From CAVPDA01 sp963702495 (lineage in GTDB: Bacteria; Pseudomonadota; Gammaproteobacteria; Burkholderiales; Rhodocyclaceae): DNA of 64,000 nt. The position numbers and the translations under genes were made by a program. Shown here piece after piece: positions 8,307-15,827 of the stretch. How positions within the stretch are numbered: the stretch's first letter is position 1; every line of letters starts with the position of its first letter. The stretch is taken from the NCBI GenBank assembly GCA_963702495.1, contig CAVPDA010000023.1:1-64000 (forward strand), read 5' to 3'. The notes below the pieces were generated by a model that worked only from the letters and a program-made list of their open reading frames with translations, had not been told where the DNA came from and searched no databases.

Positions 8307-8889
8307 CGTCCGAGCCGATCAAGAGGATCTTTGACTGTTCAACCACTCGCTTCAGGAACGCGTTGTCGTCGGCGATCTTGCGCCGGAAGTCGTCCCCCTT
8401 GTAGATGGAGGGATTGACGGTGCGGCCCACCTCCTTCTCCGCCGCGGCCAAAGCGGTAACCACCTCGGGATACCCAAGGCTGTCGCTGATCAGCATGACG
8501 TCGATATCGCTGCTCGCCGTGTCGGTCCCCTTCGCTACGGATCCATAGATGAATGCGACCTGAATTCGATCGGCGAGCGGCGCAAGCCCCAAACGCAATA
8601 CATCCGCCGTCCCGAATGTCTTGAGCACGATGCCGCGCAGTTCTTCGAAAATCGGCGATGCGTGGTTGGCTTGGTAATGCTTCTGGTTGCCGATCCTCAT
8701 GACGCTGAGAAGGCCTGCCGCTGACAATGTCTCCAACTCACGCTGCACGGCGCCGATTCCGGCACCCGCGAAGCGCACCACCTCGTTGGTGTAATAGCTC
8801 CGATCCGGATTGCCGAACAGCAGACCCAGCACCCGACGCTGGGTCTTCCCGAAAAGTGCCTCGGCGAGCCTGGACTGTATAATTCCCAT
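8266..8889 (-). CDS. Winged-helix MNT-type nucleotidyltransferase (antitoxin-like)
   Basis: 207 residues. The N-terminal 90 form a winged helix (SRLAEALFGKTQRRVLGLLF, later RIGNQKHYQANHAS), like ArsR-type regulators. The C-terminal half has the minimal nucleotidyltransferase signature GSVAKGTDTASSDIDVMLI, with both aspartates. In MNT/HEPN systems the nucleotidyltransferase neutralises the HEPN partner by adding AMP, and an attached winged helix suggests autoregulation. The start at 8889 lies inside a palindrome (8882-8898). No Shine-Dalgarno is evident, so the message could be leaderless. Partner gene directly downstream is broken. Confidence 0.75.
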   Translation of the reverse strand: MGIIQSRLAEALFGKTQRRVLGLLFGNPDRSYYTNEVVRFAGAGIGAVQRELETLSAAGLLSVMRIGNQKHYQANHASPIFEELRGIVLKTFGTADVLRLGLAPLADRIQVAFIYGSVAKGTDTASSDIDVMLISDSLGYPEVVTALAAAEKEVGRTVNPSIYKGDDFRRKIADDNAFLKRVVEQSKILLIGSDDGLLEPRESGKDR

Positions 8890-8908
8890 ATCGGGAATGA
8901 TAGTTCCC
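8882..8908 (-). promoter_or_regulatory. Overlapping TTCCC/GGGAA palindromes at the nucleotidyltransferase start
   Basis: Three half-sites make two dyads that share the middle one. ATTCCC (8882-8887) pairs with GGGAAT (8893-8898) around ATATC, and GGGAA (8893-8897) pairs with TTCCC (8904-8908) around TGATAG. The first dyad contains the start codon. A TATCAT hexamer about 12 bases upstream of the ATG could be a -10 box. The arrangement suits an operator for the gene's own winged helix. Confidence 0.5.
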
Positions 8909-9244
8909 TTATTGCGTATAAGCAGTCGGCGCCCTGTAGTCAATCTGTCCACCCCACTCGACCTGCTGCCAGGTCGTTGGAATCCAGGGGCCCTACTTTC
9001 GGTCGTGTGCCACAAGCGGGGGCAGGTAAGCGCCGGATCGAGTCTCGCGCTGCCTGTGGCGAGCCGCTCGCCACAGGCCGTGATCAGGCCGCTCGGCCGA
9101 TTACGCGATCCAAGAGGCAACCCAGACGCTTTAACAGCGTGCCGTCCCAGGTTCGCGCGGTATCATCGGCCGTCTCTTCCAGTGAGGCGGTCGAATGCGC
9201 GTTGAATATCGAGGAGAAAGTGAAGGCCCGGCGATCGGCGCCGC
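8909..9244. other. Non-coding gap
   Basis: About 336 bases upstream of the nucleotidyltransferase. Short frames exist on both strands but none shows conserved-looking protein sequence. Beyond the start-proximal palindromes no structure was recognised. Confidence 0.5.
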
Positions 9245-9445
9245 TCACTCCTCGATCTTCATTCGCTGCAGCGCGCGCCTGAATAGGCGCTCTTCGGCAT
9301 CCATTTCGGACAGGTCGCAGATGGCATGGTCGATCCACGCGTTGTAGTCGACGACGCTGCGCGGCGACACATGCTCCTGCACCAATCCGTCGAAAAAGGC
9401 GCTTTCCTCCCCGGTAAGGCGTATCCGCTGCCCGTTCCTGATCAT
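9245..9445 (-). CDS. Small hypothetical protein
   Basis: 66 residues from an ATG at 9445. The sequence has an ordinary soluble composition (for example EESAFFDGLVQEHV and VVDYNAWIDHAICDL) and an acidic, helical C-terminus, unlike the Arg/Pro-rich shadow frames around it. The frame is open upstream to 9748, but that part has no recognisable features. I do not recognise the family. It may be the tail of a decayed gene or a small antitoxin-like protein. Confidence 0.35.
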   Translation of the reverse strand: MIRNGQRIRLTGEESAFFDGLVQEHVSPRSVVDYNAWIDHAICDLSEMDAEERLFRRALQRMKIEE

Positions 9446-10505
9446 GGCCCCCAAAGTCTGGCACCCGCCTCGCTCCAGAAAACCCGGGGCGGCAACCCCG
9501 ATGTCGAAAGGCGGCCGATTTGACCTTCTTTCCGGGTCGACAAGATCCGGCGCGGCGGCGATCATCGGCATATGCACTTCACGTTCGGAAACGCGTTCAA
9601 AGGCCGGCGACAGGCACACCTGATGAGCATCCAGTGCGACACCGATGGCCCGACGAGGATGGGTGAATTCGCAGTCCCGTTCTGCATGGACAATCGCGTG
9701 CCGCCCCGGAATGCCGCACCCCGCTTGGTTTTCCGAGGGTCCTTGCATTGCGCCACGTGACGAACTGCATTTTTTCCAGATTCTCGATGCATCGAATCGC
9801 AGTATTCAGCAGGACTTTGGAAGGTAGCTGACAGACCTGACCGCCCCGGCGGCGAAGCCAGCCCTTGGAGAAGACGCGCGCTCGGCCCTGCAAGCGCGTG
9901 CAGCCGCAAGGCCCGGGCAAGGTGAAGTGGAACAGGCTGCTCTAACGCGCGGCGCTGTTGGAGTCTCCGCCCTGCGGGGCGGTTCAAGCTGAGCCGATCG
10001 AACCCGATTCGATCGCGCTCGATGGCAATTCCCTCCCCGGGAAAGCCAACGCCGGCCCAGGCAAGTTCGCTGGCGTTGTTCGTGAAGAGATCGACCCGGT
10101 ATCCCTGCGATCCCGCGGTCAGGGGCTGCGCAAGCAGCCCCGGAGCGAAACGTTTGTGCGAGCCCCGAGCCCGTACAGACCGTCTGAAGCAACCCCTGGT
10201 GCGTGTTGGGGCGCGGCGCTGATGCGCGTCGTCCGAACCATCTGCGTCGCGCCTGTCCCGGTCGATTGACCGGAACCGCGCCGCAACCGAACCCCACCAG
10301 GGCGTTTGCCCATCGAGAGCCGCACGGCCCGGGCCCTGAGCCTGAGCCGACGGCGGCAACCAGAGAGAACCTCCCCCACGAGTAGCGCCATCACGGCGCA
10401 GCGCGTTCGCACGGCTTGCGCGGTGCGGCGGCGATTTCAGGCGACTTCGGTCGTCCGGATCGGCCCCGGCACGGCGGGCGGTGCGAATCCCGCGAGGCGG
10501 TCCCA

Positions 10506-10543
10506 CGCGTCGTTACTGGCGGCGTGCTGCCAGTGACGACGCG
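10506..10543. repeat. 15-bp near-perfect inverted repeat
   Basis: The left arm CGCGTCGTTACTGGC (10506-10520) and right arm GCCAGTGACGACGCG (10529-10543) pair at 14 of 15 positions around an 8-base spacer. There is no T-run on either side, so it is not a typical terminator. It could be a recombination or transposon-end site, or a structured RNA hairpin. Confidence 0.55.
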
Positions 10544-10615
10544 CATAGCACGGCAACGACATTCGTCAAGTCCAGTGCTGGCGCGGCACACGAGCCCCTG
10601 CGGGGCGATCGGTGC

Positions 10616-10647
10616 GTGACGGTGCGACGTGACGGGAGCACGTGACG
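10616..10647. repeat. Three GTGACG repeats at 13-bp spacing
   Basis: GTGACG occurs at 10616, 10629 and 10642, exactly 13 bases apart, with differing bases between. Upstream of recombinase and excisionase-like genes, such short phased repeats could be protein-binding sites (for example recombinase arm sites). A further unphased copy lies at 10533. Confidence 0.4.
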
Positions 10648-11132
10648 AGGCCTTGAGCCTCCCGGAGCGGGGTCTGGAACCCCGGCTCCTGAGCGCGGCA
10701 AGCGGCCCGACCGCCTGCCGCCGGCTGATCCCCGAGACGGATCGAGAACGCGCCCGAGGGGCGCTCCTTGGACCCTGGGTCAATGGTCCTCGCGGCTGGC
10801 AGTTCCTCCAGGAACGCAGCGCGAGCCAAGAGGCGGTGTGGCGCCGGCGAGATGCAAACCCACCACACACAACGGGAGTGGTGTCCCCGTGGCCATCAAA
10901 GGTTCCGCCCTGCCAAGGCAGTGCGGACGGCCAGAAACACTTACCGGACCGATCCGACACCGACGCAGCAACCGAACAACGAAGGAATGAAAGGAGCTGG
11001 AGATGGACGACGAACGCGATGCGAAACCTCTGAGCCGACTCCCTGACCGCCCAGATCGAGGCCCTGTTGAAAACCGCAACGCCCAAGGCCCGCGTCCGGC
11101 GCCGGGCGGGGAAAAAACGCAAGGGGAAACGT

Positions 11133-12000
11133 ATGCGCAAGCTGAACTACCAACTCAAGCAGTTGTGTCTGCGAAACCGCGACGGCAGCTTTGCCACCCA
11201 GGCCGATCGCCAGCGCAGCCTTGACCTGTGTGCCGACCAGCTCTACGCCCTGGGCTTTGAGCACATGGTCGTTTCCAGCCTCAAACAGAAGCACATCGAC
11301 GCCCTGCTGGCGCTGTGGCTGAAACAGGAGCTGAGCACCGGCACCATCAAGAACCGCCTGTCGCATCTGCGCTGGTGGGCGGAGAAGAACGGCAAGCCCA
11401 ACCTGATGGCCCGCTCCAACGACGCCTATGGCATCCCCGACCGGGTCTATGTCACCAATGTCTCCAAGGCCAAGGATCTCATCCCGGAACAGCTTGCCCG
11501 GGTGAGCGACCGCTGCTCGAAGTACTCGCTGCGCTTGCAGGCGAGTTTCGGCCTGCGGCTGGAGGAGTCCCAGAAGATCCGGATGGCCTGGGCCGACCGC
11601 GGCGACCGGCTGGTGCTCAAGGATTCCTGGACCAAGGGTGGGCGCGAGCGCGAGATCCCGATCCGCACCGCCGAGCAGCGGGCCCTGGTGGACGAGATGA
11701 AGGCCTTCGCCGGCAAGGGGAGCCTGATCCCGGCGGACATGAGCTACAAGCAGCAGCGCAACCGCTTCAAGAGCCAGTGCCGCGCCGCCGGCATCCACGG
11801 GGTCCACGGCCACCGCCACCAGTATGCCCAGCGGCGTTACCGGGAGGAGACGGGCTGGGAGTGCCCGGCCTGCGGCGGGCCGAAATCGAAGGAGCTGACG
11901 CCGGCGCAGAAGGCGCGGGATCGCGAGGTGCGGCTTCATCATCTCCCGCGAGATGGGGCATGGGCGCGAGCAGGTGGTGGCGGTGTATCTGGGTCGGTAG
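11133..12000 (+). pseudogene. Phage-type tyrosine recombinase, frameshifted near C-terminus
   Basis: The N-terminal SAM-like core-binding domain (MRKLNYQLKQLCLRNRDG onward) and most of the catalytic domain are intact, with the first active-site arginine in SFGLRLEESQ. After DREVRL, one extra base near 11935 shifts the frame. The expected end (ISREMGHGREQVVAVYLGR, stop at 12000), with the catalytic His/Arg and Tyr, is present in the next frame. As written the product would lose its active site. The ATG at 11133 has AAGGGGAAA upstream; an ATG at 11067 in frame is possible. It belongs to an integrase family often found in integrated elements beside a second recombinase. Confidence 0.75.
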
Positions 12001-12026
12001 GTTCGTGGTGGTCTTCAGGAGGCGTC

Positions 12027-12365
12027 ATGGAAATCAGGACCTTTACGCTGGAGCAGGCCGCCGCCTTCCTCAAGCTGCATCCGGAGGAGGTGCGCCGCCG
12101 GGCCAAGTGCGGCGTACTGCCGGGGGCGAAGACGGGCAAGCGCTGGGTGTTTCTCGACGCCGATCTTGCCGAGTATGTGCGCTCGCTCTATGCTCAGCCT
12201 GGGCAAGCGTTGCGAGTGGCTCCGCGAAAGGAGATTGAAACATGCCACTCTATAAACGCAGAGGTACGTGGTGGATCGATGTCACCACGCCCGCCGGCGA
12301 GCGCATTAGACGCTCTGCTGGCACTGCCGAGCGCGCCCAGGCGCAGGAACTGCACGACAAGTTGA
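12027..12365 (+). CDS. Excisionase-like helix-turn-helix protein
   Basis: 112 residues. The first 60 form a MerR/Xis-type helix-turn-helix (FTLEQAAAFLKLHPEEVRRR, then GAKTGKRWVFLDADLAEYV). The tail ends RRRNCTTS. The ATG at 12027 has AGGAGG just upstream. The last 124 bases overlap the start of the next recombinase in another frame, a long overlap that suggests coupled translation. Likely role: recombination directionality factor or regulator of the adjacent recombinase. Confidence 0.7.
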   Translation: MEIRTFTLEQAAAFLKLHPEEVRRRAKCGVLPGAKTGKRWVFLDADLAEYVRSLYAQPGQALRVAPRKEIETCHSINAEVRGGSMSPRPPASALDALLALPSAPRRRNCTTS

Positions 12366-13276
12366 AAGCGGAGTCGTGGCGGGTCCATCGCCTGGGCGAG
12401 AAACCGAGCCATACATGGGACGAGGCGGGTTACAAGTTTCTGCTCGAGACTCAGCACAAGGCGACGCACCACCAGGACAAGGCGAAGCTGCGCTGGCTGC
12501 AGCCGTACCTGCGGGGCAAGCCGCTGGCGCAGATCGATCGGGAGCTGATCGGCCGCATCGGGCAGATCAAGGCCGAGCAGTCGAGTCCCGCCAACGCCAA
12601 CCGCACGCTCGCGCTGATCCGCGCGATTCTGCGCAAGGCGGCGCTGGAGTGGGAATGGATCGACAAGGTGCCGAAGATCCGGCTCTACAAGGAAGCGAAG
12701 CGGCGCGTGCGCTGGCTCAAGCCGGCGGAAGTGCAGCAGCTTCTGGCACAGTTGCCGCTGCATCAGTGCGATCTGGTGATCTTCGCCCTGTCCACCGGCC
12801 TGCGCCAGTCCAACGTGGTGAAGCTGGAATGGTCCCAGGTCGACATGGCGCGCTGTGTGGCGTGGATTCATCCGGACCAGGCGAAGGCGCGGCGCGCGAT
12901 TCATGTGCCGCTCAATTCGTCGGCGATGGAGGTGCTCACGCGGCAGGTCGGCAAGCACCCGACGAGGGTGTTTACGTATCGAGGGCGACCGATCGCCTGG
13001 GCCAACACCCGGCAGTGGCGGCAAGCTCTGCAGCGGGCCGGGATCGAGGACTTCCGGTGGCACGATCTGCGGCACACCTGGGCCAGTTGGTTGGCGCAGG
13101 CGGGAACGCCGCTCAACGTGCTTCAGGAACTCGGCGGTTGGGAGTCGGAATCGATGGTGCGGCGCTATGCCCACTTGGCGCCGGCCCAGTTGGTCGAGTA
13201 CTCGGAAAAGGTCGCGGGAATGCTCGGCGGCACAAATACGGCACACGGGGAAGAAAAAAGGGCCAGCGACCGCTAG
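12242..13276 (+). CDS. Tyrosine recombinase (integrase), tRNA-Lys associated
   Basis: 344 residues with an N-terminal DNA-binding part, a core-binding SAM-like domain (about 55-150) and a complete catalytic domain. Active-site residues are visible: Arg188 in STGLRQSN, His274 and Arg277 in WHDLRHTW, Trp300 in GGWES and Tyr309 in MVRRYAHL. The gene ends 15 bases from the 3' end of tRNA-Lys(CUU) (13291), the classic position of an integrase whose attachment site is the tRNA 3' end. The element therefore extends leftward from 13291. I could not find the matching far-end copy of the tRNA 3' sequence within the window. Confidence 0.9.
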   Translation: MPLYKRRGTWWIDVTTPAGERIRRSAGTAERAQAQELHDKLKAESWRVHRLGEKPSHTWDEAGYKFLLETQHKATHHQDKAKLRWLQPYLRGKPLAQIDRELIGRIGQIKAEQSSPANANRTLALIRAILRKAALEWEWIDKVPKIRLYKEAKRRVRWLKPAEVQQLLAQLPLHQCDLVIFALSTGLRQSNVVKLEWSQVDMARCVAWIHPDQAKARRAIHVPLNSSAMEVLTRQVGKHPTRVFTYRGRPIAWANTRQWRQALQRAGIEDFRWHDLRHTWASWLAQAGTPLNVLQELGGWESESMVRRYAHLAPAQLVEYSEKVAGMLGGTNTAHGEEKRASDR

Positions 13277-13290
13277 CCCTTTGGCATGTT

Positions 13291-13366
13291 TGGTAGGGGC
13301 ACAAGGGATCGAACCTTGGACCTACGGATTAAGAGTCCGCTGCTCTACCAGCTGAGCTATACCCCC
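13291..13366 (-). tRNA. tRNA-Lys (CUU)
   Basis: The 76-base cloverleaf includes an encoded CCA (13293-13291). D-loop AGCTCAGCTGGTAGAGC, anticodon stem GCGGA/TCCGT with loop CTCTTAA (anticodon CTT) and T-loop GGTTCGATCC are all clear. The first acceptor pair is G-U. Its 3' end is the likely attachment site for the adjacent integrase. Confidence 0.95.
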
Positions 13367-13454
13367 GGAATGACTGGATTTATTGCGCTATTCGAGCTGA
13401 GTCAGGTCGGCGACGCGCGTCTTCAGGTTTCGGTGACTCGGCTGTCGGAGTTGT

Positions 13455-13530
13455 TGGTAGGCCGTGCAGGATTCGAACCTGCGACCAACGGATTAAAAGT
13501 CCGCTGCTCTACCAGCTGAGCTAACGACCC
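13455..13530 (-). tRNA. tRNA-Lys (UUU)
   Basis: A 76-base cloverleaf with encoded CCA and anticodon loop CTTTTAA (anticodon TTT). It differs from the CUU gene mainly in acceptor and T-arm stems and lies 88 bases upstream of it on the same strand, so the two are probably co-transcribed. Confidence 0.95.
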
Positions 13531-13544
13531 GAAGAAAGGCGCGC

Positions 13545-13574
13545 ATTATAAGACCCGGCGGCGGCACCCGTCAA
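13545..13574 (-). promoter_or_regulatory. Promoter of the tRNA-Lys pair
   Basis: Minus strand: -35 TTGACG (13574-13569), an 18-base spacer and -10 TATAAT (13550-13545). Transcription would start about 7-8 bases before tRNA-Lys(UUU). This is close to the sigma-70 consensus, as expected for a tRNA gene. Confidence 0.75.
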
Positions 13575-13626
13575 ACCGCGGCGGGCCTGCGGCTCCTGCT
13601 TCCGTCGCGCCCCGACATTCCCGCGT

Positions 13627-14184
13627 TCAGATGTCGCCGTTGGCTGCGGCCTTGATCATGTCGTTCATGATGTCGATGATCTCGGCGGCGCGGGCGCGCA
13701 GCTTTTCCGGAACCGGCGGGCCGCCCTTGCCGGTGTCGAGCCAGGACATGTCCATCATCATCGAAACCACCCAGATCTTCTTGTTGGTGTCTTCGAGGAT
13801 GGCAACGCGGCAGGGCAGGAAGGCGGCAAAGTCCAGGCTTACATCGATGAACTCGCGCGCCGTCAGGGCGTCGCAGAAACTGAAGATTTCGGCGCGCAGC
13901 GCCGGCTTGCCGGTCTGGGCCTCGATCTCCTTGGACAGCGGGCTGTGGCCGACGAACTTGAAGTTGCGCGTATTGGCGCGCAGCTTGAGCGACTCCACGG
14001 CGTCGTCGAAGCCGACCCCCTGCTTGACCGGCATCTTGATGATCTTGACCTTGAGTTCTGCGGCGCTGCCGGCGGCCGGTGCCGGCTTGGCGTCGGCCGC
14101 CGCTGCCGGTCCGACACCTGCCACGATCAATGCTACCGCGGCGAATCCCAACGCGAGCTTCTTGATGTTCTCAATCGGTTTCAC
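13627..14184 (-). CDS. Secreted DUF302-domain protein
   Basis: 185 residues. A signal peptide (residues 1 to about 30, ending near PAAAADA) is followed by a DUF302-like domain (VGFDDAVESLKLRANTRN, FSFCDALTAREFIDV, LPCRVAILED). The domain is common in periplasmic proteins of unclear role, sometimes tied to lipid or c-di-nucleotide-like ligands. It lies 88 bases upstream of the queC region but is not clearly part of that operon. Exact function unknown. Confidence 0.8.
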   Translation of the reverse strand: MKPIENIKKLALGFAAVALIVAGVGPAAAADAKPAPAAGSAAELKVKIIKMPVKQGVGFDDAVESLKLRANTRNFKFVGHSPLSKEIEAQTGKPALRAEIFSFCDALTAREFIDVSLDFAAFLPCRVAILEDTNKKIWVVSMMMDMSWLDTGKGGPPVPEKLRARAAEIIDIMNDMIKAAANGDI

Positions 14185-14272
14185 TTTGCGTCTCCGTTAA
14201 AGGAAAGTTGGTCAGCGCGGGAGAGCATCCGCAAGAGATGCCCGCTTCGTTCTCGATTCTGATGGGCGAATT

Positions 14273-14968
14273 CTAATCCGGCGAGCGGCCCGCCGTGTAG
14301 CGCGTCGGATCGGGCCGGCCGGCTGCTTCGAAACCGGCGCGGCGCAGGCGGCAGGCATCGCACCGGCCGCAGGCGCCGCCCTCGTCGTCGGCCTGATAGC
14401 AGGACACGGTGAGGGCGAAATCCACGCCCAGATCGGCGCCGCGGCGGATTATCTGCGCCTTGCTCAGGTCGATCAACGGGGCGCGGATGGCGAGCCGCGC
14501 GCCTTCCACCGCCGCCTTGGTGGCGAGATTGGCCATGGTTTCGAAGGCCCGGATGTACTCTGGCCGGCAGTCCGGATAGCCGGAGTAATCCAGTGCATTG
14601 ACGCCGAGGAAGATGTCGCGCGCGCCCAGCACTTCGGCCCACGCCAGGGCCAGCGACAGCATCACCGTGTTGCGCGCCGGCACGTAGGTGACGGGAATGC
14701 CCGGTGCCAAACCGGCAGTGGGTACGGCGATCGCGGTATCGGTGAGGGCGGAGCCGCCGAGTTGGCCGAGGCCGACCGCGATGATGCGATGCTCGCGCGC
14801 CTGCAGCGCCTGCGCCACGCGCCGGGCGGCCGCAATTTCGGCGTCGTGGCGCTGGCCGTAGGCCACCGACAGGGCGTAGCAGTCGAAGCCCTCGCTGCGG
14901 GCGATGGCAAGCGTGGTGGCGGAGTCGAGTCCGCCGGACAGCAGCACCACGGCACGGCGTTCAGGCAT
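14273..14968 (-). CDS. queC: 7-cyano-7-deazaguanine synthase
   Basis: 231 residues, normal length. It converts 7-carboxy-7-deazaguanine to preQ0 with ATP and ammonia, in the queuosine tRNA-modification pathway. The PP-loop motif is at residues 10-16 (SGGLDSA), and the zinc-binding cysteines lie in CYQADDEGGACGRCDAC near the C-terminus. Its start overlaps the end of the AurF-like gene by 8 bases, so translation is probably coupled. Its pathway partner queE is about 7.8 kb away, separated by unrelated genes. Confidence 0.95.
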   Translation of the reverse strand: MPERRAVVLLSGGLDSATTLAIARSEGFDCYALSVAYGQRHDAEIAAARRVAQALQAREHRIIAVGLGQLGGSALTDTAIAVPTAGLAPGIPVTYVPARNTVMLSLALAWAEVLGARDIFLGVNALDYSGYPDCRPEYIRAFETMANLATKAAVEGARLAIRAPLIDLSKAQIIRRGADLGVDFALTVSCYQADDEGGACGRCDACRLRRAGFEAAGRPDPTRYTAGRSPD

Positions 14969-15827
14969 TCAAGCGCAACTGCCAGCCTTCGGATTGCAGG
15001 TACTCGCCGGTGGGCTTGACGGCTTGGGCGACGAATTGGCGGCGCCGCGGATTCGACGTCGCAAGCCGGCGCCAGTCCTGCGCCGGCGGCAGGCCGGCGA
15101 GCCGGTACAGCGCCGCCGGCGGATAGAACAGAAAGCGCGCAAAATCCTTCAGCGCCCTGGCCAGCAGGGGCGAGAGCAGCACCTTGCGCCAGGGGGCGAT
15201 GGTGTGCGAGCGGGCGCTGCACATGGCGCGGGAGTGGGCGATGTGGCGCGCCTCGTCGATGATGTGCAAGGTCGTCATGTGGTAGACGAGGGCGCTGATG
15301 GTGGCGTCGGCCACGCCGTGGCGCACGGTGCGGTTGAGCTTGTCGGGGAGTTCCTCGCAGATCACCGCCAGCGGCCAGAACAGGGCGCTGTTTGCGGTCA
15401 GCAGGCGCTGGAATCCTCGCGCCAGCAGGGGGCGATAGCGCGCCGCGTCGGGGATGCGCACGCCGCTGCGCTCCATCAGTTCGATGAACATCAGGCCGTG
15501 GCCGGCTTCCTCTCGAATCTCGTGCAGCATGCGGCTGCGCAGCGCGAGATCATCGAGGCCATCGAGGGCGCCGGCGAGGCACTCGATGAAGAACGCCTCC
15601 AGCCACAGCCCGGCCTCCAGCACATGCACCAGCTCGAACTGGGACAGACGCATGCGCGTCTCGAACGGCAGGCGCTCGTATTCGGCGACGCCGGCGAGCG
15701 ATACCGCCTGCGGCGGCAGCCACCAGATGTCCAGATCGAGACTGTCCCAGTTCAGCCGCGCCACCGGGTCGCGGTAGGGCGCGCTGGATTCGTTGAGCCG
15801 TTCGATCAGGGCCGAGGGTGAATACAT
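14961..15827 (-). CDS. AurF-like diiron oxygenase
   Basis: 288 residues with a ferritin-like four-helix pattern and diiron-ligand motifs: Glu in VLEAGLWLEAFF, EIREEAGH, and ICEELP followed by DEARHIAH. This fits the p-aminobenzoate N-oxygenase (AurF/CmlI) family, which oxidises aryl amines or related substrates. The ATG at 15827 begins the conserved region; the frame is open upstream but that part reads as shadow. It overlaps queC by 8 bases and starts back-to-back with the luciferase-like gene. Substrate unknown. Confidence 0.75.
   Translation of the reverse strand: MYSPSALIERLNESSAPYRDPVARLNWDSLDLDIWWLPPQAVSLAGVAEYERLPFETRMRLSQFELVHVLEAGLWLEAFFIECLAGALDGLDDLALRSRMLHEIREEAGHGLMFIELMERSGVRIPDAARYRPLLARGFQRLLTANSALFWPLAVICEELPDKLNRTVRHGVADATISALVYHMTTLHIIDEARHIAHSRAMCSARSHTIAPWRKVLLSPLLARALKDFARFLFYPPAALYRLAGLPPAQDWRRLATSNPRRRQFVAQAVKPTGEYLQSEGWQLRLNA

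Larger units (their letters stand above)
9446..11066. other. Poorly coding island segment
   Basis: About 1.6 kb without a gene I can support. Every frame is short or has the Arg/Pro/Ala-rich composition typical of shadows in high-GC DNA. The stretch holds a 15-base inverted repeat (10506-10543), a 13-base-spaced GTGACG series (10616-10647) and a GC-rich hairpin (GGAGCGGGGT at 10664-10673 against 10679-10689). The last 70 bases read in frame with the first recombinase (LTAQIEALLKTATPKARVRR), so its real N-terminus may begin upstream or be damaged. Confidence 0.5.

Noticed and set aside
9562..10506. A 314-codon minus-strand frame in the island
   Set aside because: Composition is that of shadow DNA; a short central stretch looks protein-like but I cannot tie it to any family.
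10391..11140. A 249-codon minus-strand frame in the island
   Set aside because: Ser/Arg/Pro-rich with no conserved-looking segment; its 3' half overlies the GTGACG repeats and inverted repeat.
7200..13290. Left-end copy of the tRNA-Lys 3' end (attL)
   Set aside because: I searched by eye for the 3' tRNA sequence to the left of the integrase and found no match long enough to call.
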